64,000 nucleotides of DNA from Pedobacter hiemivivus (GTDB taxonomy: Bacteria; Bacteroidota; Bacteroidia; Sphingobacteriales; Sphingobacteriaceae). The DNA lies in assembly GCF_004331685.1 (NCBI RefSeq), contig NZ_SJSM01000003.1:310001-374000 (forward strand), read 5' to 3'. Positions 8,024 to 16,972 of the stretch are shown here, one piece after another; position 1 is the first letter of the stretch; each line of letters starts with the position of its first letter. Both the position numbers and the translations under genes were made by a program. The notes under the pieces are model-generated. The model did no database searches, was not told the origin of the DNA, and saw only the letters and a list, made by a program, of their open reading frames with translations.

Positions 8024-8682
8024 TTAAGCCCGAAACACTTGCCTTTATAGCAGAAGTAGCAGAAAATAATAATCGCGAATGGTTTGCTGAAAATAAAGAA
8101 AGATACGAAATCGCCAAAACCGATGTATTGACCTTTATTGATGAGCTAATCCCAGTGCTTGCTGCTGCTGATCCCGAATTTTCCATTGAAACGCAGGCAA
8201 AAAAATGCTTGCTTCGAATTTATAGAGATGTACGGTTTAGTAAAAATAAAGATCCTTATAAAAATAACTACGGGATTTCTTTTGGTGCAAAAGGAAGAGG
8301 TATAAATGAACCGGGCTATTATCTGCATATACAACCGGGAAGTTGCTTTTTTGCAGCAGGGTTTTGGATGCCAGAAGCATCAGACCTGAAAAAGATTAGG
8401 GAAGAGATAGACTACAATACCAGTGATTTTTTGGAGATCATCAATGCAAAGAATTTCAAAAGTACCTTTAGCCTGAGTCAGGATGATAAGTTGAAAAAAG
8501 CCCCTAAAGGTTATGAAGCAGATCATCCTCAAATAGAGTTGTTGAAGCTGAAGAGCTTTATTGCTACCTTTCCAATTAAGGACGAAGAGTTTTTTAAACC
8601 CGGAATCGTTAATAAGTTGAAAAATGCTTTTGAAAGTGTATATCCTTTTATTCTATTTTTGAGAAAAGCAGTTGAGCAATAG
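8020..8682 (+). CDS. DUF2461 (TIGR02453) family protein
   Basis: This is a soluble 220-aa protein with the features of the TIGR02453/DUF2461 family: an N-terminal LAFIAEVAENNNREWFAENKERYE segment, IYRDVRFSKNKDPYKNNYGISF, and GYYLHIQPGSCFFAAGFWMPEASDLKKIREEID. The family is widespread and of unknown biochemical function. The start ATG overlaps the DUF983 stop (ATGA), so it is translated with the oxidase accessory genes, though it may simply be a passenger. No signal peptide or membrane segment was seen. Confidence 0.85.
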   Translation: MIKPETLAFIAEVAENNNREWFAENKERYEIAKTDVLTFIDELIPVLAAADPEFSIETQAKKCLLRIYRDVRFSKNKDPYKNNYGISFGAKGRGINEPGYYLHIQPGSCFFAAGFWMPEASDLKKIREEIDYNTSDFLEIINAKNFKSTFSLSQDDKLKKAPKGYEADHPQIELLKLKSFIATFPIKDEEFFKPGIVNKLKNAFESVYPFILFLRKAVEQ

Positions 8683-8793
8683 TTTTTGTCTCAACAAAAT
8701 TAACTCCTAAAACCAAATGAACCATAATTTCTGCTTCTTTAAAGCTCAATTGGGCTTAAGCGGAGTATAATCCTTAACATTCAATATACACTA

Positions 8794-9636
8794 ATGAAGA
8801 AAATCAGTTTGTTTTTATTTGTCGGATTGTTTGCCAGTGCATTCAGTTCCTGCGTAGTCCTGTCGCCTCAAAAGTATAAGACGTTATTGGCCAAACAAGA
8901 TTCCTTAAACAAGGGCTGGAATGAGTCACAGTTAATGAACGAGAGCCTTGAAAGCCTAATTGCTAAACTGCGAAAAGATACTAGCGGATTAAACGGTTCA
9001 TTAAGCGATTTAAAGGGTAGATACTCGGAGATGGACAACAACTATACAAAGTTACGTAGTAACAGCTCTAACGAGATTAATAAGCTCTCTGCGGACCTTA
9101 AGAAACGGGAGCAAAGACTTAAAGAGGTAGAAGAGATTTTGCGTAAGCGTGATGAGGCTACCAATCAGTTAAAAGAAAAATTACAACAAGCGCTATTGGG
9201 CTTTACTCAAAATGGCTTAACTGTTGAAATTCGTAATGGTAAAGTATACGTTTCATTGATGGATAAACTATTGTTCCCTTCGGGCAGTATTATTATTGAT
9301 GAAAAGGGAAAACAAGCATTGAGCCAATTGGCGGATGTGTTGAAACAACAACCAGAAATTAATATAGCTGTTGAAGGTCATACTGATTCTCAAAAAATAA
9401 CCAATCTTGGTCAGATTAAAGATAACTGGGATTTGAGTGTATTGCGCTCTACATCGGTGGTAAGGTATTTAACTGAAGTAAGTAAGGTTGAAGCGGTACG
9501 TATGACGGCAACTGGTAAAGGCCAGTTCCAACCATTAGGTCCAAATACCTCGGCTGAGAGCAGAAGTAAAAACCGCAGAATTGAGATTGTACTTTCACCA
9601 AAATTAGATGAATTGTACAACTTGATTAAGCAATAA
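8794..9636 (+). CDS. OmpA-family peptidoglycan-binding lipoprotein
   Basis: This is a 280-aa envelope protein. It starts with a lipoprotein signal (MKKISLFLFVGLFASAFSSC, lipobox cysteine at residue 20). It continues with a long charged coiled coil (about residues 30-135, many K/E/L heptad-like positions). It ends with an OmpA C-terminal domain (about 145-270), with INIAVEGHTDSQ, NWDLSVLRSTSVVRYL and SRSKNRRIEIVL, which contain the Asp and Arg that bind diaminopimelate. Predicted role: tethering the outer membrane to peptidoglycan. It stands alone, with a 111-bp upstream gap and a terminator downstream. Confidence 0.9.
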   Translation: MKKISLFLFVGLFASAFSSCVVLSPQKYKTLLAKQDSLNKGWNESQLMNESLESLIAKLRKDTSGLNGSLSDLKGRYSEMDNNYTKLRSNSSNEINKLSADLKKREQRLKEVEEILRKRDEATNQLKEKLQQALLGFTQNGLTVEIRNGKVYVSLMDKLLFPSGSIIIDEKGKQALSQLADVLKQQPEINIAVEGHTDSQKITNLGQIKDNWDLSVLRSTSVVRYLTEVSKVEAVRMTATGKGQFQPLGPNTSAESRSKNRRIEIVLSPKLDELYNLIKQ

Positions 9637-9663
9637 AATAGGGCGTATCATTAATCCGGTCAA

Positions 9664-9702
9664 AAAGACGCCTGTATCATTTCTTGTGATACAGGCGTCT
9701 TT
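9664..9702. terminator. Bidirectional hairpin terminator
   Basis: A perfect 16-bp stem (9664-9679 with 9687-9702, AAAGACGCCTGTATCA/TGATACAGGCGTCTTT) closes a 7-base loop. It lies between two convergent genes, the OmpA-like gene (plus) and the epimerase gene (minus). The stem ends carry A/T tracts on both sides, so it can serve both directions. Confidence 0.88.
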
Positions 9703-9723
9703 ATTAAAAGCAATTTTTTTTAT

Positions 9724-10278
9724 TTAAAAAGGGCTTTCAAAATCTTTAAACTGAGAAAGTACCTGATCTTTATCTGATAATAAGAATTCAGATTCATGGA
9801 TATCCCTGCTCCATTCAATATTTAAGTCTGGATCGTTCCACATTACACCTATTTCCGAATTTTTATCGTAGTAGTTACTTACTTTATAGGTGAAAATAGT
9901 TTGATCTTCCAGTGTTAAGAATCCATGTAGAAATCCTGCGGGAACCCAAAGTTGTTTATGGTTCTCTTCACTTAACTCAATGTCGAAATGTTGTCCGTAT
10001 GTAGGGGAATCTTTTCTAATGTCGACGGCAACATCCATAACTGCACCCTGCAGTACGCGAACTAATTTTCCTTGTTCAAAAGGTTGGGCTTGTGCATGTA
10101 ATCCGCGCAGGGCTCCTTTTTGCGAAAAGGATTGGTTATCCTGAACAAAATTTACATTTATACCCGCTTCTGCAAAGAGTTTAGCATTATAACTTTCGTA
10201 AAAGTAACCACGGTTATCTCTCCATACTTTAGGTTCGATAATTAATAGACCTTCTATTGGTGTTTGAGTAATTTGCAT
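9724..10278 (-). CDS. rfbC: dTDP-4-dehydrorhamnose 3,5-epimerase (RmlC/RfbC)
   Basis: This cupin-fold epimerase acts on dTDP-4-keto-6-deoxyglucose in the dTDP-L-rhamnose route to surface polysaccharide. The 184-aa length is standard. Visible motifs are DNRGYFYESYN, QDNQSFSQKGALRGLHAQ (the His is the catalytic base), LVRVLQGAVMDVAVDIRKDSPTYG, and QLWVPAGFLHGFLTLED. The other rml genes are not in the window, so the gene is separated from its pathway partners. It follows DUF4286 by 6 bp on the same strand. Confidence 0.92.
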   Translation of the reverse strand: MQITQTPIEGLLIIEPKVWRDNRGYFYESYNAKLFAEAGINVNFVQDNQSFSQKGALRGLHAQAQPFEQGKLVRVLQGAVMDVAVDIRKDSPTYGQHFDIELSEENHKQLWVPAGFLHGFLTLEDQTIFTYKVSNYYDKNSEIGVMWNDPDLNIEWSRDIHESEFLLSDKDQVLSQFKDFESPF

Positions 10279-10284
10279 GATTAA

Positions 10285-10587
10285 TTAAGCGATGTATTCC
10301 ATTAAAGTGTGGAAAGAGACAAGTTTATTTTCGAAAAGATCTTTCACCTCGGCTTGTAATGCCGGAGCGAAGTTTGTTTGGTAATCAAGATAATCAGCCA
10401 TGTGGTCAACAACATATTGGGCGCAATAGGTTATCCCCTCATTAGGTGAGTCTAACACCCTTAGCAAACGATAAGAAACGAACTTTCCCGATGCCATAAC
10501 ATTAGGAATATGTGTCTCCTCCATCCATTTCAGCCAGCTATCCGCAGCTGCGTCTTCAATTATTGTAGTTACATTATATAATAGCAT
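10285..10587 (-). CDS. DUF4286 family protein
   Basis: This small soluble protein of 100 aa matches DUF4286: MLLYNVTTIIEDAAADSWLKWMEETHIPNVM, followed by a beta/alpha core of a ferredoxin-like dimeric barrel type. There is no signal peptide and no known function. It lies 15 bp after the TPR gene and 6 bp before rfbC, all on the minus strand. A TATCTTTG box sits four bases upstream of its start, suggesting an extra promoter for this gene and rfbC. Confidence 0.82.
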   Translation of the reverse strand: MLLYNVTTIIEDAAADSWLKWMEETHIPNVMASGKFVSYRLLRVLDSPNEGITYCAQYVVDHMADYLDYQTNFAPALQAEVKDLFENKLVSFHTLMEYIA

Positions 10588-10591
10588 GGTG

Positions 10592-10599
10592 CAAAGATA
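10592..10599 (-). promoter_or_regulatory. Possible -7 box (TATCTTTG) for DUF4286
   Basis: On the minus strand TATCTTTG matches TAnnTTTG and ends four bases before the DUF4286 start codon. No -33 element was found at the expected spacing. If active it would produce a leaderless or near-leaderless mRNA. Confidence 0.3.
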
Positions 10600-10602
10600 A
10601 CA

Positions 10603-12411
10603 CTATGTGCCAATATTATCACCGCGAAGTTTTCGGAAACGCTTGCGCGCTTCATTGGTGTACATGCTGCCTGCATGATCATTAATTAATTTCTGGTATA
10701 GTTTTTTAGCCTGTTCTATATCCTTCAGATTCGTTTCGTAAAGATCAGCCAGCGTAAATAAGGCATCGTCTGCCCAAATGCTGGTCGCTTGCTGCTCCGT
10801 CAGTGTTTTAAGTGTAATTACCGCATTACTGATGTTGTTGGTTTTAATATATATCCTTGACTTGGCCATTAAGATATCATCAACAAGACTATTGCCGGGA
10901 AAGGCAATTGCGATGCTATCTAGTTTTGCCAGTGCTTTTGAAGGACGGTTACTAAATTGAAGCATTTCAGCGTCTGCATACATTTTAAGCGCATTGCTAT
11001 CTAGAGTCGATTGTAGGTTGTCTGTGATCAGTAAACTAAGGTTTAGCGCATCGTTTGCGATTAACTGCGAGGTAGAGGCTTTTAATATGTCAGCCTGCGA
11101 TTTGGCATAAGTAAAGTTCCCTTGATAAAAGGAGAGTCTGGCTGATCGGTATCGAGCCTCATTACCTACATCTTGGTTCTCGAATTGCTTGGCCACTTGT
11201 TCATAAATCAAAAATGCTTCCCAGGGCTGCTGCGTTAATATGTAAACATCGCCGAGTTCTAGTTTTATTTGCCCGATTTCGGCTGCAGGAATACCAGGGA
11301 TGGTTAATATGTTTTCGAGTGCAGCTTCCGCTTTTTTATGGTCGTTGAGATAGTAAGCCTGTAAGTTGGCGAGCTTCTTTAGCGCAAAAAGTGTTTGTTG
11401 ATTTTTGCCATACTCATCAATTATAGCCTGATATTCCGCGGCTAGTTCTGTTATTGCCTTTTTATCAATCTGGCTGGCTATAACCTGTTGGTATTTCGCA
11501 TTGATCATCTCTACCTTTGAAGGCAAATAGTACGGGTTTTCCTTCCCCTTGGTTAACAAATACTCATAGGCTTTGATGGCTGCCGGATAAGCTTTATTGT
11601 CTAAAAATGTGCCTGTAGTATTAAATAAGATGGACCCATCATCCTTGATGCGTTTATCTTGCGCAATAAGCTGCCTTAAGGCCATGTCATACTCCTGTTG
11701 TTGCAGGTATTGCCAGATGAGTAGTTTTGCGTAAATTTCTGTTTGTGGTTCTTTTTGTATTTTTTTGAGTAAGGCTGATTGTAAAATCTGATAGTCGTCG
11801 TTGTCTTCAAATACGGTTGACAATACACTTTCTGCCTGTGGGAGTAATTGAGGCATTCCAGGTAGCGCGTTCAGGTATTCTTGAACCAGCATATTTTTGT
11901 CTTTCTTGTAACGGTAAATACTCAGCAGCTCGTAAGTAAAGGGTTTGTCGTCATTTAATATTTTACGTCCCTGTAAAAAGGCTGAAATGGCCAGGTCGTA
12001 AGCCTGAAAACCATAAAAATGGTTGGCAATTTCTCTGATTTTAAATTCATCAGCAGGGAGGTTGTTGATCACCTGCATGTATAGTTTATTGGCCGCTTCT
12101 GTTTGTCCTTTATCCTGATAAATTCTTGCTAATGCAATGCCATATTCTAAGTTCTTTGAATCTTGTCTGATTAGCTTTTTGACTAGTTTTTCAGCATCAT
12201 CATATTTTTTTAGTTTAAGCAGGGTGTTAAAATAGAGCTCAAAATGCGTGTCGCTTTTTGTCTTGTTAAATAGTTTTTCGAGCAAAACCACCGCTTGTTG
12301 ATATTGACCTTGCTGATAATATTGGTAGGCCAGCGCATCATCTACATTGTCTTGTGCAAGGCAAAAGAGGTTTACAAAACAAAATACAACGATTATGACC
12401 AGTTTTTTCAT
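10603..12411 (-). CDS. Exported tetratricopeptide-repeat protein
   Basis: This 602-aa protein has a signal peptide (MKKLVIIVVFCFVNLFCLAQ). TPR-like helical repeats then run through most of its length. They are seen as AYQYYQQGQYQQAVVLLEKLF near the N-terminus, LAISAFLQGRKIL in the middle, and C-terminal units such as LFTLADLYETNLKDIEQAKKLYQKL. It ends with a short RKRFRKLRGDN tail. The layout resembles periplasmic TPR scaffolds and YbgF/BamD-like tail repeats. The partner is unknown. It heads the minus-strand group TPR-DUF4286-rfbC. Confidence 0.85.
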   Translation of the reverse strand: MKKLVIIVVFCFVNLFCLAQDNVDDALAYQYYQQGQYQQAVVLLEKLFNKTKSDTHFELYFNTLLKLKKYDDAEKLVKKLIRQDSKNLEYGIALARIYQDKGQTEAANKLYMQVINNLPADEFKIREIANHFYGFQAYDLAISAFLQGRKILNDDKPFTYELLSIYRYKKDKNMLVQEYLNALPGMPQLLPQAESVLSTVFEDNDDYQILQSALLKKIQKEPQTEIYAKLLIWQYLQQQEYDMALRQLIAQDKRIKDDGSILFNTTGTFLDNKAYPAAIKAYEYLLTKGKENPYYLPSKVEMINAKYQQVIASQIDKKAITELAAEYQAIIDEYGKNQQTLFALKKLANLQAYYLNDHKKAEAALENILTIPGIPAAEIGQIKLELGDVYILTQQPWEAFLIYEQVAKQFENQDVGNEARYRSARLSFYQGNFTYAKSQADILKASTSQLIANDALNLSLLITDNLQSTLDSNALKMYADAEMLQFSNRPSKALAKLDSIAIAFPGNSLVDDILMAKSRIYIKTNNISNAVITLKTLTEQQATSIWADDALFTLADLYETNLKDIEQAKKLYQKLINDHAGSMYTNEARKRFRKLRGDNIGT

Positions 12412-12705
12412 TTGGTGGATTAAAGTTCCGGGATTTAAAATTAACGATTTTTAACTAAATCCTTGTAGGAAGCGTTCGTGATCTGTGTTACAGGTAAGGC
12501 TAAAGCCTCACATGATGTACACATTCTACAGACATTCTTCACAAAAAGGTACCTGATTGTAGATTTGGTGTGAACCCGGTATGAAGAAATGTTAAGATTG
12601 ATCGCAAAATGATTAAACGTAACATTAAGATTTTAAAGTAACAATATTGGTGTATTGCCTGTTTACAATGCTGGCGTTGCGTAGCTTTGTAAGCTAATTA
12701 ATGAT
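12412..12705. other. Divergent intergenic region
   Basis: This 294-bp gap separates the divergent TPR gene and the S9-like gene and must carry both promoters. Apart from the TAGCTTTG box near its right end, no hairpin, repeat, RNA gene or recognisable small ORF was seen in it. Confidence 0.5.
12682..12689 (+). promoter_or_regulatory. Possible -7 box (TAGCTTTG) for the S9-like/two-component operon
   Basis: TAGCTTTG matches TAnnTTTG and lies 16 bp upstream of the ATG at 12706. A TTG at 12655-12657 lies 24 bp further upstream, slightly more than the usual spacing for a -33 element, so the pair is plausible but not certain. Confidence 0.4.
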
Positions 12706-14598
12706 ATGATTGGATTAAAAAAATACTTTTTCCTTGTTTTGGTGCTCCTTGCCTTTGCTTGCCAGCGCCAGAAAGAGACACGAACCATACCTGTTGATGA
12801 TTTTTTTAAATCACAAAATAAGGTAGGATATAGATTGTCTCCAGATGGGAAAAATCTTTCTTACCTTAAATTAAAGGGAGCAGACAGGAACATTTACATT
12901 GAAGATATTGAAAGTGGTGAGGGGCGGATTATTACTCAATTTAAGGGGATAAATATTGTTTTTTATTGCTGGGTGAGCGATAATGAACTGATCTATTATA
13001 AAGAGACAGATGCAGCTAGCAACCAGTCTGATATGTATATTATTGACAAAGAAGGAAAAAACGAACGCCAACTGGTCAAAAATGAAAAGAGTCGGTTAAG
13101 AATTATTGATGATCAGCTGATGGATGATAAATACTTGCTGGTATCCTCTAATAAAAGAGACTCGACGGCATTTGATGTTTATCGTTTAAATGTACGTAAT
13201 GGAGCCATGGAAATGGCGGCTAAGAATCCAGGAAATATTATCGACTGGAGAACAGATGCGGAAGGGAAACTGAGGCTGGCTATTAGTAGTGATGGCGTTA
13301 ATAGCACTATTCTTTACAGGGCTAGCGAAACCCAACCTTTTAAACGCGTATTGACTAGTAATTTTAAAGATACGTTTAGACCCATCGCTTTTAGCCACAA
13401 TAGGCCCAATATCATCTATGCCATATCTGACATTAACAGAGATAAAACAGCTTTGGTTGAGGTGGATTGTAATACAGGGAAAGAAGTAAAGAACCTTTTT
13501 TGCAATGATACTTTAAACATTACTGAAGCACAATATTCAAGAAGGAAGCAAAAAATGTCTTTTGTGGTTTACGAAACCTGGAAGAAGGAAAAGTACTTTT
13601 TGGATGATTCGGTGAGACAGGTGTATGCTAATTTGGATAAGCTTTTGCCGAAAACGGAAACGAGGATTTTTGACTGGGATGAAGCAGAAAATGTATTTAT
13701 ACTAAGGACATTTACTGACAAAAACCCAGGCTCTTATTATCTTTATTTTGCAAATAGAAGTAAAGTAAGGAAGCTAAGTGATTTTAATTCGTCAATCCGG
13801 GAGGAGGAAATGTGCGAAATGAAGCATGTAAGCTACCAATCAAGGGATGGTTTATTGATTCATGGATACTTGACCCTTCCACTCAATCAAAAAGCAGAAA
13901 ACTTGCCGGTTGTGGTACTGCCCCATGATGGTCCCGTGGAAAGGAACTTATGGGGGTATAATCCGGAAGTTCAGTTTTTGGCTAATAGAGGCTATGCCGT
14001 ATTCCAGGTAAATTACCGAGGCTCTTCTGGGTATGGGAAAAACTTTGTAGCCGCAGGATTTAAGCAATGGGGTAGTAAAATACAGGATGATATTGATGAT
14101 GGTGTGAAATGGCTTGTTCGCAATAAAATTGCCGATCCCAAAAGAGTTGGCATTTATGGTACCGGTTTTGGGGGCTATATTGCTTTAAATAGCTTGTACT
14201 TACATCCCGACACTTATGCTTGTGCAGCATCGAATGCCGGTGTAATTAATTTATTCACTTACTTAAAATCGATTCCGCCTTATCAAAAACCTATTTTGCA
14301 GATGTATTACGAAATTATTGGTAATCCGCTTACAGATATAGATAAAATGAGGCAGGTGTCGCCATTGTTCCAGACGGATAAAATCAATGCACCCGTATTA
14401 TTGGCTCAAAATATTAAAGATCCCAATAACAACTCGAGTGAAACTATGCAGTTTGTTAAGAACCTAAAAAAACGCGATATAAGTGTTACCTATATCGAAA
14501 ATCAAGGTGATATGTTTGCTGGCAAGAATGGAGCGTTAAGGCATAAATTTTACACTACGCTGGATGAGTTTTTAGAATTTAACCTGAAAAGGAAGTAA
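12706..14598 (+). CDS. S9-family (prolyl oligopeptidase-like) lipoprotein, probable pseudo-enzyme
   Basis: The 630-aa protein has a lipoprotein signal (LLAFAC). An N-terminal beta-propeller follows (about residues 30-375, repeats such as YRLSPDGKNLSYLK). The alpha/beta-hydrolase domain has HGYLTLP, VVLPHDGPVERNLWGYN, NYRGSSGYGKNF and WGSKIQDDIDDGVKWL. The nucleophile elbow, normally GxSxGG, reads GTGFGG with Gly487 at the serine position (codon GGT). The catalytic histidine region, normally GEGHGF, reads NQGDMFA. It is therefore predicted to be proteolytically inactive, although the fold is kept. It lies 12 bp upstream of a histidine kinase gene, which suggests a sensing or binding role. Confidence 0.87.
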   Translation: MIGLKKYFFLVLVLLAFACQRQKETRTIPVDDFFKSQNKVGYRLSPDGKNLSYLKLKGADRNIYIEDIESGEGRIITQFKGINIVFYCWVSDNELIYYKETDAASNQSDMYIIDKEGKNERQLVKNEKSRLRIIDDQLMDDKYLLVSSNKRDSTAFDVYRLNVRNGAMEMAAKNPGNIIDWRTDAEGKLRLAISSDGVNSTILYRASETQPFKRVLTSNFKDTFRPIAFSHNRPNIIYAISDINRDKTALVEVDCNTGKEVKNLFCNDTLNITEAQYSRRKQKMSFVVYETWKKEKYFLDDSVRQVYANLDKLLPKTETRIFDWDEAENVFILRTFTDKNPGSYYLYFANRSKVRKLSDFNSSIREEEMCEMKHVSYQSRDGLLIHGYLTLPLNQKAENLPVVVLPHDGPVERNLWGYNPEVQFLANRGYAVFQVNYRGSSGYGKNFVAAGFKQWGSKIQDDIDDGVKWLVRNKIADPKRVGIYGTGFGGYIALNSLYLHPDTYACAASNAGVINLFTYLKSIPPYQKPILQMYYEIIGNPLTDIDKMRQVSPLFQTDKINAPVLLAQNIKDPNNNSSETMQFVKNLKKRDISVTYIENQGDMFAGKNGALRHKFYTTLDEFLEFNLKRK

Positions 14599-14610
14599 AT
14601 TCACCCTCCT

Positions 14611-16278
14611 ATGGCTTCAGAGAAGAAAGACGGTTACCGTAAGAATTTTTCGTTGATACTCACTTTCATCGTGTTGATGTCAGTGCTGTTTCTACTCTCT
14701 TTGGGATTGGCCTATAGATTTAGTACTAAATATATCGAAAACGAATTTGTCTCCGAAAAGGTAAAGGTACTCGAGCAAAGTATTAAACCTTATAATGATT
14801 TCTTTCAAAAAAAGCTACCTGAAGTTTCTTTCTATAACGGATATCTCGATTCGGCAACAGCTTCGAGGTTTGTAGATACGGTTTTGTTGGAATATCCTTT
14901 CGTATCAAAGGTTATTTTTTATGATTCTGAGGTGAGTAATACGCCGGTTAATGACGGATTAAATACAGGTAAATTCTCCTTTGGGCCAAAAAATATTTAC
15001 CAGTTTGGAAGCCTTGTTCCCAGTGATTCTATTCGGCTGTTTTCAATAAATGATACCCGTAATTTTATTGTTGGGGATGATTTTAATGCGCTGGCGCTAA
15101 AACTGGTGTCTTATATTGAAAGCTTGGATACGACTCGTATTCCTACACAGGATGAGCTGTTTAGTAATTTTAGCAATGTTCGCAGCAACAAGATCACTTA
15201 CTTGAATATTCCAAGGTTGGAGGATTTGAAGATCTATAAGGACATGTTGCGGAAAACATTAGATCCCAGTCCTGTTTATCAGCAGGACATGCTGTCTTTT
15301 CAGCTAGATCCTTATAAGATAAAGATCATCAACCCGCGTCCGTTGTTGTACCAATATATTAAAATGGCTCCACTTACTTATGATCCTTTAGATACCACAG
15401 CGGTGTATTTAAGTACGGAGATTACTTTGCCGGGGCCATTTTCTGATTATAAACTTTTCTTTATTTCTTCAAAATCTTTTATTGATAAAGAGATCTTTAG
15501 TTATTTTTTCCCTATTGCGTTGGCGATCCTATTTTTTTACGGCATACTGGTACTGGTGGCTGTTTTAATTTACCGGAACTTGAACATTAACCAGAAGATG
15601 TTTAAACTACAGTATGATTTTGTAAATAACCTGACGCATGAGTTTAAAACGCCCGTCAGCGTGATAAAGATAGCAGGGAATAACATTAAAAGTGCCGTTA
15701 CACTTACCGAAAGGGAACTTAAGCTGTACGGTAAAATATTGGATGAAGAGGCGGATAAGTTGAATGGATTGATGAATAAGCTACTTGCGTTTACGCAGAT
15801 AGAGAATAAATCGATACAGTTAAATCGGGATCGGATTCGTATAGTAGATTTTATTGAAAGCACTGTAGAGTCCCATCGGTTAAAGCATCCTGATTTTAAT
15901 TTTACTTACGAGGTGAGTGGTGTTAGCACATTTGTGACCGACCCGGTACTGCTTGGCAGCTTATTTGATAACCTTGCCGAGAATGCCTATAAGTATTCTC
16001 CACCGGAGCGTAAAAAATTGCACATCAGTGCCCGATTAATTAAAGGGAAAGTGGTGTTTAGATTTACGGATCATGGTATAGGTATACCTGCGTCGGAAAT
16101 TAATAATATATTTAAGAAGTTTTTCCGTATTCAAAATCAATACAACCAAAATGGAAGTGTGGGATTGGGGCTGGCTTTTTGTAAGGAACTGGTTAATTTT
16201 ATGGAAGGGGAGATTACGGTGAAGAGCAAAGTAAATAAAGGATCAGAATTTAAAATTGTATTACCATATAATGATTAA
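14611..16278 (+). CDS. Membrane sensor histidine kinase
   Basis: This 555-aa kinase has two membrane helices (about residues 14-34 and 298-320) that flank a large periplasmic sensor domain of about 260 residues with no recognised fold. The cytosolic part has HisKA with NNLTHEFKTPVSV (phospho-acceptor His343). The HATPase domain has the N box DNLAENAYKYSPP, G1 DHGIGIP, F box FKKFFRI and G2 GSVGLGLAFCKEL. There is no clear HAMP domain. It is adjacent to its response regulator, with the coding ends nearly overlapping. The upstream S9-like lipoprotein is a candidate periplasmic partner. Confidence 0.93.
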   Translation: MASEKKDGYRKNFSLILTFIVLMSVLFLLSLGLAYRFSTKYIENEFVSEKVKVLEQSIKPYNDFFQKKLPEVSFYNGYLDSATASRFVDTVLLEYPFVSKVIFYDSEVSNTPVNDGLNTGKFSFGPKNIYQFGSLVPSDSIRLFSINDTRNFIVGDDFNALALKLVSYIESLDTTRIPTQDELFSNFSNVRSNKITYLNIPRLEDLKIYKDMLRKTLDPSPVYQQDMLSFQLDPYKIKIINPRPLLYQYIKMAPLTYDPLDTTAVYLSTEITLPGPFSDYKLFFISSKSFIDKEIFSYFFPIALAILFFYGILVLVAVLIYRNLNINQKMFKLQYDFVNNLTHEFKTPVSVIKIAGNNIKSAVTLTERELKLYGKILDEEADKLNGLMNKLLAFTQIENKSIQLNRDRIRIVDFIESTVESHRLKHPDFNFTYEVSGVSTFVTDPVLLGSLFDNLAENAYKYSPPERKKLHISARLIKGKVVFRFTDHGIGIPASEINNIFKKFFRIQNQYNQNGSVGLGLAFCKELVNFMEGEITVKSKVNKGSEFKIVLPYND

Positions 16279-16282
16279 AGAT

Positions 16283-16972
16283 ATGTCGAAAGGAGTTAAA
16301 ATACTGATAGTTGAAGATGATGAGAACTTACGTTTCTTAGTAGTACATCGTTTAAAATCTGAAGGATATGAAGTTTCTGAAGTTGGAGATGGAGAAGAAG
16401 CAGAACGGGTCATATTAGCGGAAAAACCGGATATCGTTTTGTTGGATTGGATGTTGCCTGGCAAACAGGGCGACCAGATATGTGAAGATGTACGGAAACA
16501 AGGTTTCGATAATTTGATTATTATGATGACCGCAAAAGCGCAGGATGTAGATAAGATTGATGCTTATAATTTTGGGGCTTCGGATTATGTAACTAAACCA
16601 TTTAATATGGATGTGTTGGTTGCTATGCTTGATAGTAAGGTGAAGTTTCTTTTACACAACGACCGCTCTGAAGTGCATCGTTTTGGCGATATGGAACATC
16701 ATCCTAATATTCATACTTTATTTAGAGACGGTAAAAAGATTGAGTTGACTATTCTGGAGAATAGGATATTGCTTTATTTTTTACGCAACCCGAATAAGGT
16801 CATCAACAGAGATGAATTGATGTTGGTAGTTTGGGGATACAATTCTGATGTAAATACACGTACGCTTGATATGCATATTGTACGTTTACGTAAAAAGATT
16901 GAACTGAACCCTGATAACCCTCAATTGCTGCAAACGGTTAGGGGAGTGGGATACCGTTTTAATCCGGCTTAA
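16283..16972 (+). CDS. OmpR-family response regulator
   Basis: This is a two-domain regulator of about 229 aa. The receiver domain starts VKILIVEDDENLR with the acidic pair and carries phospho-acceptor Asp55 in VLLDWMLPGKQGD, then TAKAQ and the KPF switch lysine. The C-terminal winged helix (about 130-225) has LTILENRILLYFLRNPNKVINRDELM and RTLDMHIVRLRKKIE, with the closing GVGYRF typical of OmpR/PhoB. The start at 16283 (MSKGVKILIVEDD) lies just after the kinase stop; an ATG at 16271 overlapping that stop by 8 bp is also possible. Its stop codon shares the palindrome TTAA with the stop of the convergent gene. Confidence 0.93.
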   Translation: MSKGVKILIVEDDENLRFLVVHRLKSEGYEVSEVGDGEEAERVILAEKPDIVLLDWMLPGKQGDQICEDVRKQGFDNLIIMMTAKAQDVDKIDAYNFGASDYVTKPFNMDVLVAMLDSKVKFLLHNDRSEVHRFGDMEHHPNIHTLFRDGKKIELTILENRILLYFLRNPNKVINRDELMLVVWGYNSDVNTRTLDMHIVRLRKKIELNPDNPQLLQTVRGVGYRFNPA

